From: an uncultured Hyphomicrobiales bacterium
Lineage (GTDB): Bacteria; Pseudomonadota; Alphaproteobacteria; Rhizobiales; Beijerinckiaceae
DNA: 9,647 nucleotides
Direction: 5' to 3'
NCBI GenBank assembly: GCA_903916165.1
Contig: CAIWVR010000418.1
Location: 1 to 9,647 of the forward strand
In this document: positions 1-5,680 of the stretch, piece after piece
How the letters are laid out: every line of letters begins with the position of its first letter
How positions within the stretch are numbered: the stretch's first letter is position 1
Notes under the pieces: generated by a model
The model's input: the letters and a program-made list of their open reading frames with translations, nothing else
Database searches by the model: none
Told to the model about the DNA's origin: nothing
Program-made: the position numbers and the translations under genes

Positions 1-609
1 ATCGAGAGTTTCATCGACGATCTGGCGCGGCGCGCCAAGGCCGATCCGGTCGAATATCGCCTGCGCTATCTGAAGGACCCACGCGCACGCGATGTCCTGA
101 TGAAGACGGCGGACATGTTTGGCTGGTCGAAATGGCAGGCAACGCCCGGCAAGGGACGCGGCATTGCCTTCGCGCGTTACAAGAATCTCGCCACCTATAC
201 GGCGGTGGCGCTGGAGGCGGAAATCGACAAGGCGACCGGTGCCATCCGCGTGAAGCGCGTGTCATCGGCCAGCGATTGCGGCGACATCATCTCGCATGAC
301 GGCGTCATCAACCAGATCGAGGGCGGCGTGATTCAATCGCTGTCGTGGACGCTGAAGGAAGGCGTGCGTTTCGATGAAACGGGCGTGCGCAGCGAGGACT
401 GGACAGCCTATCCGATCCTCACCTTCTCGGAAATCCCGCCCATCGACATCCAGTTGATTGAACGGCCCGGCCTGCCGTTCCTCGGCACGGGTGAAGCCTC
501 GCAGGGGCCAACAGGCGCGGCGCTCGCCAATGCGGTGATGGACGCCACCGGCGTGCGCTTCCGCGAGGTGCCGTTTGTGCCCTCACGCATCAAGGCGGGG
601 TTGGTGTAA
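1..609 (+). CDS. Molybdenum hydroxylase (xanthine dehydrogenase/isoquinoline oxidoreductase family) molybdopterin-binding subunit, C-terminal part
   Basis: The frame is open from base 1, so the gene starts upstream; about 202 C-terminal residues are visible, out of the 700 or more usual for the large subunit. The family catalyses hydroxylation of aldehydes or N-heteroaromatics at a Mo-pyranopterin site, passing electrons to a separate 2Fe-2S subunit. The visible part has the end-of-protein features of the family: a segment around visible residues 94-112 (ASDCGDIISHDGVINQIEGG) that matches the family's cofactor-binding region, and GTGEASQGPTGAALANAV at about 162-179. The Glu of that motif (bases 493-495) corresponds to the catalytic glutamate. 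The tail, ending in FVPSRIKAGLV, resembles isoquinoline 1-oxidoreductase beta or nicotinate dehydrogenase-like proteins. The substrate cannot be told. A role in aromatic catabolism next to the gentisate genes is only a guess, because the gene is convergent with them. It ends just before a hairpin terminator. Confidence 0.85.
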   Translation: MESFIDDLARRAKADPVEYRLRYLKDPRARDVLMKTADMFGWSKWQATPGKGRGIAFARYKNLATYTAVALEAEIDKATGAIRVKRVSSASDCGDIISHDGVINQIEGGVIQSLSWTLKEGVRFDETGVRSEDWTAYPILTFSEIPPIDIQLIERPGLPFLGTGEASQGPTGAALANAVMDATGVRFREVPFVPSRIKAGLV

Positions 610-610
610 C

Positions 611-642
611 GAAAAAGGGAAGGCGAAAGCCTCCCCTTTTTC
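611..642. terminator. Bidirectional intrinsic terminator between convergent genes
   Basis: Bases 611-624 pair with 629-642 through a GAAA tetraloop (625-628). There are 13 pairs and one A-C mismatch (620/633), with a 5-bp A:T run at the outer part of the stem. Read rightward the hairpin ends in TTTTT, so it terminates the molybdenum hydroxylase gene, whose stop is at 609. Read leftward it also ends in TTTTT and could serve the hydroxylase operon that stops at 752. Confidence 0.8.
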
Positions 643-643
643 A

Positions 644-727
644 TCATTGCGAGGATCGAAGCGACGCGGGACTCCATCTGTTGGCGCCTCAAGATGGATT
701 GCTTCGTCGCTATGCTCCTCGCAATGA
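644..727. repeat. Palindromic intergenic repeat element (84 bp)
   Basis: The left end (644-666) and the reverse complement of the right end (705-727) agree at 20 of 23 positions, starting TCATTGCGAGGA. The internal part includes GATGGATTGCTTCGTCGC. Elements with TCATTGCGAGG...GAAGCGAC and GAAGCAATCC are familiar dispersed palindromes in alphaproteobacterial and other genomes (established knowledge, from memory). It lies between two convergent genes and would form a long hairpin in RNA. A second copy is not present in this window. Confidence 0.7.
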
Positions 728-751
728 CGAGGCTCATGCGCAGAGGATCCC

Positions 752-1930
752 TCACCCGCCTCCATACAACCACGCGATCCCTTCGATCGCCTGTTCGGGC
801 GTGCGGGACTTCAGCATATTGTTGCGCAATTCCGCGATGGGGCCGCGTGCGTGATAGGCCTCGCCATAGACGCGCGCCATCAGTTGCACGCGCGCGGTGC
901 GCAGATAGCGGGCGTTCTGGTAATCCATGAAGGCGCCGTGCACGTCGTGCGGCTTCGCCTCGACTTTTTCAGCAAGGCACACTGCGTCTTCCAGCGCCAT
1001 GCAGGCACCTTGCGCCAGATATTGCAGCATGGGATGCGCGGAATCACCGATCAGCGTGACGCGACCCTGCGTCCAGTTCTTCACCGGTTCGCGGTCGCAC
1101 AGCACCCACATCTTCCATGTCTCGATCTTCTCCAGCATGCGCAGCACCGAGGGCACCTGGCCCTGGAAATGGGCATGCAGCAGCGCCGGATCGCCAGCCT
1201 GATCCCAGCCTTCCGCATAATGATCGGAATGGAACACGGCGACAAGATTGTAGAGTTCCCCACGGCGCAGCGGATAATGGACGAGATGCGTGCGCGGTCC
1301 CGCCCACAGCACGACGTCGGGATGCCACAGATCGGCGGGCACATCTTCGCGCTTCAGCACGGCGCGATAGGCGATATGGCCCGACACGCGCGGTTTGCCG
1401 TCGCCGACGATTTTCTGGCGCGTCTTCGACCACATGCCATCGCCGCCGATCATGGCACGACCGCGGATCTGGCGGCCGTCTTCCATCGACACGACGACCT
1501 CGTCGCCCTTGTCGTCATAGTCGAGCACGCGGGCATTGGTTTCGAGCGTGAGATTGGGCAGCTTCTGGCAGGCCTCGAGAATGATGCCGTGCAGGTCGGC
1601 ACGATGAATGACCGCGTAAGTGTCGCCGAAGCGGCGCGTGAGATCGTCGCCCAGCGGCATGCGCGTGATGAGATCGCCGGTCAGCGCATCGCGCATCTCG
1701 AGCCCGGTCGGGATTGCGACATCCTGCAGGACGCGCTCGCGGAGGCCGAGCTTCTTGAAGGGCGTGAAGACATTTGGTCCAAGCTGGATGCCCGCGCCGA
1801 TTTCCTTGAACTCGGTGGCCTGTTCCAGCACGTGGACGGGAAAACCCTTCAGGCCGAGCGCGAGCGCGGTGCCCAGTCCGCCGATGCCGCCGCCGGCGAT
1901 GATGAAAGGCAGAGTGTCAGCCTGCGCCAT
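752..1930 (-). CDS. FAD-dependent 3-hydroxybenzoate 6-monooxygenase-type aromatic hydroxylase
   Basis: This 392-residue class A flavoprotein monooxygenase should hydroxylate an aromatic acid using NAD(P)H and O2 in the cytoplasm. The FAD-binding GxGxxG is at 13-18 (GGGIGG), followed by the acidic strand end VLE (E36). The second motif with DG is at 162-171 (GGDGMWSKTR), and the GD motif at 294-308 (IGDSAHPMLQYLAQG) is followed by ACMALEDA. H215, Y219 and Q303 fall, at a constant offset of two, near residues I recall as important in Rhodococcus 3-hydroxybenzoate 6-hydroxylase (His213, Tyr217, Gln301); this should be verified. The start at 1930 has GGGAG six bases upstream. It is the last gene of the operon isomerase-MarR-hydroxylase, 11 bp after the MarR stop. 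Gentisate dioxygenase next door favours 3-hydroxybenzoate to gentisate. A salicylate hydroxylase making catechol is the main alternative, and no catechol genes are visible. Confidence 0.85.
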   Translation of the reverse strand: MAQADTLPFIIAGGGIGGLGTALALGLKGFPVHVLEQATEFKEIGAGIQLGPNVFTPFKKLGLRERVLQDVAIPTGLEMRDALTGDLITRMPLGDDLTRRFGDTYAVIHRADLHGIILEACQKLPNLTLETNARVLDYDDKGDEVVVSMEDGRQIRGRAMIGGDGMWSKTRQKIVGDGKPRVSGHIAYRAVLKREDVPADLWHPDVVLWAGPRTHLVHYPLRRGELYNLVAVFHSDHYAEGWDQAGDPALLHAHFQGQVPSVLRMLEKIETWKMWVLCDREPVKNWTQGRVTLIGDSAHPMLQYLAQGACMALEDAVCLAEKVEAKPHDVHGAFMDYQNARYLRTARVQLMARVYGEAYHARGPIAELRNNMLKSRTPEQAIEGIAWLYGGG

Positions 1931-1941
1931 GTCGTTCTCCC

Positions 1942-2448
1942 TCAGGTCTGTCTGGTCTGGTCCTGCTGCGCGATGATGCGCCGCATGAAAGTGGTGAAGG
2001 CCTTACGCTCATCTGCGTCGAGCGGATCGAGCATCCGGTCTTGCGCAAGCTGGACGGCCGGTTCGCAGGCTTCGAGCAGACGCACGCCACGCCGCGAGAT
2101 CTTCAGGATCTTCACGCGCCGGTCGTCCGGATTGGCGCGGCGCTCGATCAAGGCCTTGCTCTCCAGCCGCTCCAGCACATTGCCGATGGTCGAGCGATCA
2201 AAGGCAACGAGCGCGGCAATGCGCGTGGCGTCGAGGCCCGGATTGTCGCGCACGGCGACGAGCGCGGCATATTGCACGGGCGTGATGTCATGGTCGGCGC
2301 ATTCCTGCGCGAAGAGGGCGACGGCGATCTGCTGCAGGCGACGGATGAGATGGCCGGGTTTTGAATAGACATCGCCCATTCCGCCATGCGCGGCGTCGCG
2401 CACGGCTTCCTCGGGCAGCAATTCGCCGAGCACCATCTCACTCGGCAT
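1942..2448 (-). CDS. MarR-family transcriptional regulator
   Basis: This is a cytoplasmic winged-helix DNA-binding protein of about 168 residues, a normal MarR length. Numbered from the chosen ATG, an N-terminal dimerisation helix precedes PGHLIRRLQQIAVALF (31-46). Then come ITPVQYAALVAV (55-66), the helix-turn-helix LDATRIAALVAFDRSTIGN (72-90), the recognition-helix end NVLERLESKAL, and a wing with NPDDRR (106-111). The frame is open to 2559, but the upstream extension is Arg/Pro-rich and lies inside the isomerase gene. ATGs at 2448 and 2436 both sit at the isomerase stop (2440-2438), giving overlap and probable translational coupling. The ribosome site is weak, so 2472, 2448 or 2436 remain possible. 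Lying inside the hydroxylase operon and next to the divergent dioxygenase, it most likely represses this cluster and responds to an aromatic acid such as 3-hydroxybenzoate or gentisate (inference). Confidence 0.88.
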   Translation of the reverse strand: MPSEMVLGELLPEEAVRDAAHGGMGDVYSKPGHLIRRLQQIAVALFAQECADHDITPVQYAALVAVRDNPGLDATRIAALVAFDRSTIGNVLERLESKALIERRANPDDRRVKILKISRRGVRLLEACEPAVQLAQDRMLDPLDADERKAFTTFMRRIIAQQDQTRQT

Positions 2449-3070
2449 CGGGCTGGCGCTCGGGGAGGGCATCCGCGAAACAGGGCAGGGCGTTGCATGC
2501 CGCTTCCGCTTCCAGCAGCCGCGTCCAGCCCGATGTGTCCGCACCGAAACGGCGTGCATTCACGAGTTGCGGCACGAGGCAGATGTCGGCCAGTGTCGGT
2601 TTGTCGCCGAAGCAGAACGGACCCCTGGTGCCGACGAGCATTTTTTCGCAGGCGTCGAGTCCCTCGGCATTGACGCGCTTGGCCCAGTCATTGACCTGCG
2701 CATCGGTGTGGCCAAGCGCCTTCACGGCATTCAGCACGCCGAGATTCTGCACGGGATGAATGTCGCAGGAGATGGCGAGCGCGAAGGCGCGCACGCGCGC
2801 GCGCTCCATCGGATCCTTCGGCAGCATGGCGGGTTCCGGATGGGTCTCCTCGAGCCATTCGAGAATGGCGAGCGATTGCGTCATCGTTGTGCCATCGTCG
2901 AGTTCGAGCGTCGGCACAAGTCCTTGCGGGTTGATGGCGACATAGGCGGGCTGGCGCTGGTCGCCGCGCCGCAGGACGTAGGAGGTCTGCTCGAAGGGAA
3001 GGCCCTTGAGCCCCAGCGCGATGCGTACGCGATAGGAGGCTCCGCTCCTGAAAAAGCCGTGCAGCCGCAT
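2438..3070 (-). CDS. maiA: Zeta-class glutathione transferase: maleylpyruvate / maleylacetoacetate isomerase
   Basis: This 210-residue cytosolic protein would perform the glutathione-dependent cis-trans isomerisation of maleylpyruvate to fumarylpyruvate in the gentisate pathway. The thioredoxin-fold start reads RSGASYRVRIAL (8-19). It resembles the RSGTSHR form I recall for NagL-type maleylpyruvate isomerases rather than the SSCSWR form of tyrosine-pathway maleylacetoacetate isomerases. NPQGLVPTLE (47-56) has the cis-proline at P53, and QSLAILEWLEE (65-75) completes the glutathione site. The helical domain has CDIHPVQNLGVL (102-113) and FGDKPTLADICLVPQLVNARRF (154-175, beginning FGDKPT). The start at 3070 is chosen because GGGGAAA lies just upstream and the family begins at this point; an in-frame ATG at 3124 would add 18 unlikely residues. 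It is the first gene of the leftward operon and overlaps the MarR start. The symbol is the family name; the real substrate is inferred from context. Confidence 0.85.
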   Translation of the reverse strand: MRLHGFFRSGASYRVRIALGLKGLPFEQTSYVLRRGDQRQPAYVAINPQGLVPTLELDDGTTMTQSLAILEWLEETHPEPAMLPKDPMERARVRAFALAISCDIHPVQNLGVLNAVKALGHTDAQVNDWAKRVNAEGLDACEKMLVGTRGPFCFGDKPTLADICLVPQLVNARRFGADTSGWTRLLEAEAACNALPCFADALPERQPDAE

Positions 3071-3142
3071 GTTCGTTTCCCCGTCTTTTCGTTGTGCGCC
3101 GCACTCTTCGACTAGGTCTTCCAACGCGGTCGAAGGTCGTGC

Positions 3143-3192
3143 TTGTCAGGCGCTTCGGGAATTGACAGTATACGGAGGAATAGCGGTGTCAA
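3143..3192. promoter_or_regulatory. Divergent promoter/operator region of the gentisate cluster
   Basis: In the 169-bp spacer between the isomerase ATG (3070) and the dioxygenase ATG (3240), half-sites alternate: TGTCA (3144-3148), TTGACA (3162-3167) and TGTCAA (3187-3192). These form two nested inverted repeats, TGTCA-N14-TGACA and TTGACA-N19-TGTCAA. A GTATAC palindrome (3168-3173) sits between them and could supply a -10 element in each direction. Leftward, TTGACA (3192-3187) is 14 bp from TATACT (3172-3167), a short spacing. Rightward, TTGTCA (3143-3148) is 19 bp from GTATAC. Binding of the MarR protein here would cover both promoters. The repeats are seen directly; promoter and operator function are inferred. 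Confidence 0.5.
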
Positions 3193-3239
3193 CGCCGCCC
3201 GCCCGCCACGCTGGCCGGGTCAAACGAGAGGAAACGATC

Positions 3240-4280
3240 ATGAGCGAAGCCATCGAGACGCCGCAGCGCCGGGCCTTCTATGACAAGATCGACAAGGAAA
3301 ATCTGACCCCGCTGTGGACCGTGCTGTCGACGATCATCACGCCGGAACCCAAGTCTGCGGCGCAGCCCTATCTCTGGAAGTTCGACGAGATCCGCAACCA
3401 CATGATCGAGGCTGGCACCCTGATCACGGCCAAGGAAGCCGAGCGCCGCGTGCTGGTGCTTGAAAATCCGGGCCTGCGTGGCAAATCCAGCATCACGACA
3501 TCGCTCTATGCCGGCGTGCAGCTGGTGTTGCCAGGCGAAGTCGCGCCCGCGCACCGGCACAGCCAGTCGGCGCTGCGCTTCATCCTGCAAGGCGGCAACG
3601 CGCACACCACGGTCGGCGGCGAACGCACGAAAATGCACGTCGGCGATTTCATCATCACGCCATCCAACAGCTGGCATGATCATGGCAATGAATCGGGCGA
3701 GCCGATCTTCTGGCTCGACGGTCTCGACGTGCCGCTGGTGTCGATGCTCGACGCCTCCTTTCTCGAACATTGGGCCTCCGACGAGCAGCCGGTGTCCAAG
3801 CCCGAGGGCGATTCTCTGGCGCGTTTCGGGGCCAATCTGCTGCCCGTTGACCAGAAGGTGCGCAGCCTGACGTCGCCGGTGTTCAACTATCCCTATGCGC
3901 GCACGCGTGACGCGCTGGAGACAATGCGCCGCACGCAGGATTTCGATCCCTGCCACGGGCTGAAGATGCGCTATTCCAATCCCGAAACCGGCGACCATGC
4001 CATGCCGACCATCGGTGCCTTCATCCAGCTGCTACCCAAGGGTTTTGCGACAAGCCGCTATCGCTCGACGGATGCGACCGTCTTCACCGTCGTCGAGGGC
4101 ACGGGCCGCACGAAGGTCGGCGACAGGACATTTGCGTGGAAGCCGCAGGATATATTCGTGGTGCCGAGCTGGCATCCGGTTGTCCATGAGGCCGACGCGG
4201 ACGCCGTGATCTTCTCCTTCTCGGATCGCCCGGTGCAGGAAAAGCTGGGCCTTTATCGCGAGGATCGCGGCAACGCGTGA
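3240..4280 (+). CDS. gtdA: Gentisate 1,2-dioxygenase-type bicupin ring-cleavage enzyme
   Basis: This 346-residue cytoplasmic non-heme Fe(II) dioxygenase should open gentisate between the carboxyl and adjacent hydroxyl carbons to give maleylpyruvate. The N-terminal cupin has the metal-binding set: H105 and H107 in PAHRHSQSALRFILQGG, and H146 with H148 in PSNSWHDHGN. The C-terminal cupin runs about 255-330, with VFTVVEGTGRTKVGD and FVVPSWHPVVHE. Length and motif order fit the family. The frame is open back to 3069, but the ATG at 3240 is preceded by GAGAGG and gives the usual N-terminus (MSEAIETPQRR); the extra 57 residues would cross the promoter. It is divergent from the isomerase-MarR-hydroxylase operon that supplies its substrate and uses its product. 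Salicylate or 1-hydroxy-2-naphthoate 1,2-dioxygenases share this fold and motifs, so gentisate specificity rests mainly on neighbours. A hairpin at 4348 probably ends the transcript. Confidence 0.9.
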   Translation: MSEAIETPQRRAFYDKIDKENLTPLWTVLSTIITPEPKSAAQPYLWKFDEIRNHMIEAGTLITAKEAERRVLVLENPGLRGKSSITTSLYAGVQLVLPGEVAPAHRHSQSALRFILQGGNAHTTVGGERTKMHVGDFIITPSNSWHDHGNESGEPIFWLDGLDVPLVSMLDASFLEHWASDEQPVSKPEGDSLARFGANLLPVDQKVRSLTSPVFNYPYARTRDALETMRRTQDFDPCHGLKMRYSNPETGDHAMPTIGAFIQLLPKGFATSRYRSTDATVFTVVEGTGRTKVGDRTFAWKPQDIFVVPSWHPVVHEADADAVIFSFSDRPVQEKLGLYREDRGNA

Positions 4281-4347
4281 GCCGCGGTCGTCGGTCCTTT
4301 GCAATGGCAAAGTCTTGATGAGCGGGACGCCTGCGAGACTTGTCTGT

Positions 4348-4384
4348 TGAGCGGCTTCCCCCTTGCGGGGAGGTTCTTTGCTCA
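4348..4384 (+). terminator. Probable terminator after the dioxygenase gene
   Basis: An outer pair, TGAGC (4348-4352) with GCTCA (4380-4384), encloses an inner GC-rich hairpin. The inner hairpin is CTTCCCC (4355-4361) against GGGGAGG (4367-4373), with one G-T wobble, followed by TTCTTT. CCCCTTGCGGGG-type palindromes are common intergenic repeats in rhizobial genomes, so this may be a dispersed repeat acting as a terminator. It lies 67 bp after the dioxygenase stop. Confidence 0.5.
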
Positions 4385-4431
4385 TATTGCATGTCAAACT
4401 GGGGCAGGCGTCCCGTTTTGACGTCGAATGT

Positions 4432-4456
4432 GAAAAAGGCTTGAGGCCAGCGCCTC
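4432..4456 (-). terminator. Possible terminator of the receptor gene
   Basis: On the minus strand GAGGC (4456-4452), loop GCTG and GCCTC (4447-4443) form a 5-bp GC-rich hairpin. AAGCC follows, then five T residues (4437-4433). It is 56 bp past the stop of the leftward receptor gene. The stem is short and the T run is slightly displaced, so this is a moderate call. Confidence 0.4.
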
Positions 4457-4511
4457 TGTGCCGTTCACCCTTCTGCCTGGCTGGTCCAGGTTGATCGGGA
4501 CGCCTGGTGCC

Positions 4512-5546
4512 TCATTCCCGGATCGCTTTAGACGCCAGTTCGACGATGCGCTCGGGCGTCTTATACATATTCTGCACGATCTCCTGCACGCGCTCGCCGG
4601 TGGCGGGCGTGATATCGAGGCCGATCTTTTCGGCGTCGGCCAGGAGAGGTGCGGAAATCATGGCCGCGGCGAAGGCCGCCCGCATTTGTTTCACGGAGGT
4701 GTCTGGATTGCCGGGTGCCATCACGAAGGGACGGCCGAAGGCCTGCTGCGCCACGATCAGGTCGACGATGGCGCGATTGTCCGCGCCCTGCGTGAAGCTC
4801 ATGATCTCGGGCACGCCCCAGGCGTCGAGTTCGGCATTTTTGTCGATGCCCATCTGCACCAGCACGTTCAGTGTCTTGTTGCGCACGAGGCCGGGTCGCT
4901 GCGCCTTTGCGCTCGACCAGTCGAGGCCGCAGATGACATCGATCTCGCTCCGTTCCATGGCGAGCAGGATATCGGCCGTTCCCTTGTAGCCCGAAACGAT
5001 CTCGAACTTCACGCCGGACGTGTTCTTGTGCAGATAGCCGTAATCGCGCGACGAGGCACCATTGCCGGCTGCGCCCACGATCACGCGCTCTGTCTGCGCC
5101 TGCTTGAAAGCCTTGATGTGCGAATTCGGCAGGCTGATGCAGACGCGCGTGCCCGAATCCGCGCTCGCCAGATAAATGAATTTCGTCGCGTCGTAGGTGG
5201 CCTTCGTCGCCTTGTCGACGAGGGGGCCGACGATGGCTCCGGGCTGCAAAAGGGCGATGGTCATGCCGTCTTTCGGCGCGGAGGCATAGATGAACCCCGC
5301 GGCGCGGGCGCTGCCGGCACCGGGCATGTTCTGCACCACCGTGTTTGGTTTGCCGGGCAGATGGTCGCCCAAATGGCGCGAGAACAGGCGCGCATAGGTG
5401 TCGTAGCCACCGGCGACATCGCTGCCGACAATAATATTGACGGTCTTGCCCGCATAAAGCTCCTGCGCGGCCGCGGGCATGGCACATGTCACGCCCGTCG
5501 CGATCAGAAGGGCAAGGCTGGTGTCGCGGATTTTGGGCGTCATCAT
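4512..5546 (-). CDS. TctC/Bug-family tripartite tricarboxylate transporter substrate-binding protein
   Basis: This 344-residue extracytoplasmic receptor should capture a carboxylated solute in the periplasm for a TctAB-type permease. The N-terminus is a Sec signal peptide: basic MTPKIRD, hydrophobic LALLIATGV, and cleavage probably after AAA (25-27). Cys21 is not in a proper lipobox, so the protein is likely soluble. Family hallmarks are KTVNIIVGSDVAGGYDTYAR (34-53), NTVVQNMPGAGSARAAGFIY (68-87) and GYKGTADILLAMERSEID (187-204). Two ATGs abut (5546, 5543), with AAGGGAGG upstream of both. No tctA or tctB gene is in the window, as is usual for the many orphan receptors of this family. It lies 134 bp downstream of another binding-protein gene on the same strand, possibly co-transcribed. 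Uptake of an aromatic acid for the adjacent catabolic cluster is plausible but unproven. Confidence 0.88.
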   Translation of the reverse strand: MMTPKIRDTSLALLIATGVTCAMPAAAQELYAGKTVNIIVGSDVAGGYDTYARLFSRHLGDHLPGKPNTVVQNMPGAGSARAAGFIYASAPKDGMTIALLQPGAIVGPLVDKATKATYDATKFIYLASADSGTRVCISLPNSHIKAFKQAQTERVIVGAAGNGASSRDYGYLHKNTSGVKFEIVSGYKGTADILLAMERSEIDVICGLDWSSAKAQRPGLVRNKTLNVLVQMGIDKNAELDAWGVPEIMSFTQGADNRAIVDLIVAQQAFGRPFVMAPGNPDTSVKQMRAAFAAAMISAPLLADAEKIGLDITPATGERVQEIVQNMYKTPERIVELASKAIRE

Positions 5547-5680
5547 GGTTGGTCATCCTCCCTTGCCGACGCTCTGTTCCGCGCGTCCGGTAAGGGGATG
5601 CTGCCACACTCCGGCAGGACCGCAAAGGCTGGCCGCTCGGCGACCGATCACGATGTTGCAGGAGGTGCTGGTGGCGCGCG

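Larger units (their letters stand above)
4323..4506. repeat. Three copies of an 11-12 bp motif in the convergent spacer
   Basis: CGGGACGCCTGC occurs at 4323-4334. Its exact 12-bp reverse complement is at 4404-4415, and CGGGACGCCTG recurs in direct orientation at 4496-4506. The first and third copies are both preceded closely by TTGAT. All lie in the 231-bp non-coding gap between the dioxygenase and the receptor gene, which otherwise holds two hairpins and no credible ORF. The function is unknown. They may be remnants of a repeat element or arms of a larger fold. Confidence 0.55.

Noticed and set aside
851..2368. 505-codon plus-strand open frame
   Set aside because: It runs antisense through the hydroxylase and MarR genes, which have clear motifs, ribosome sites and operon spacing. 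The plus frame shows no recognisable domain and is a product of high GC codon bias.
3069..3239. N-terminal extension of the dioxygenase to 3069
   Set aside because: It would start opposite the isomerase start and cover the divergent promoter. The ATG at 3240 has a good ribosome site and matches the family's N-terminus.
5570..5600. Possible sigma54 promoter upstream of the receptor gene (TGGCAGC on the minus strand)
   Set aside because: The downstream TTGC element is missing at the required spacing, and only the GG half fits.
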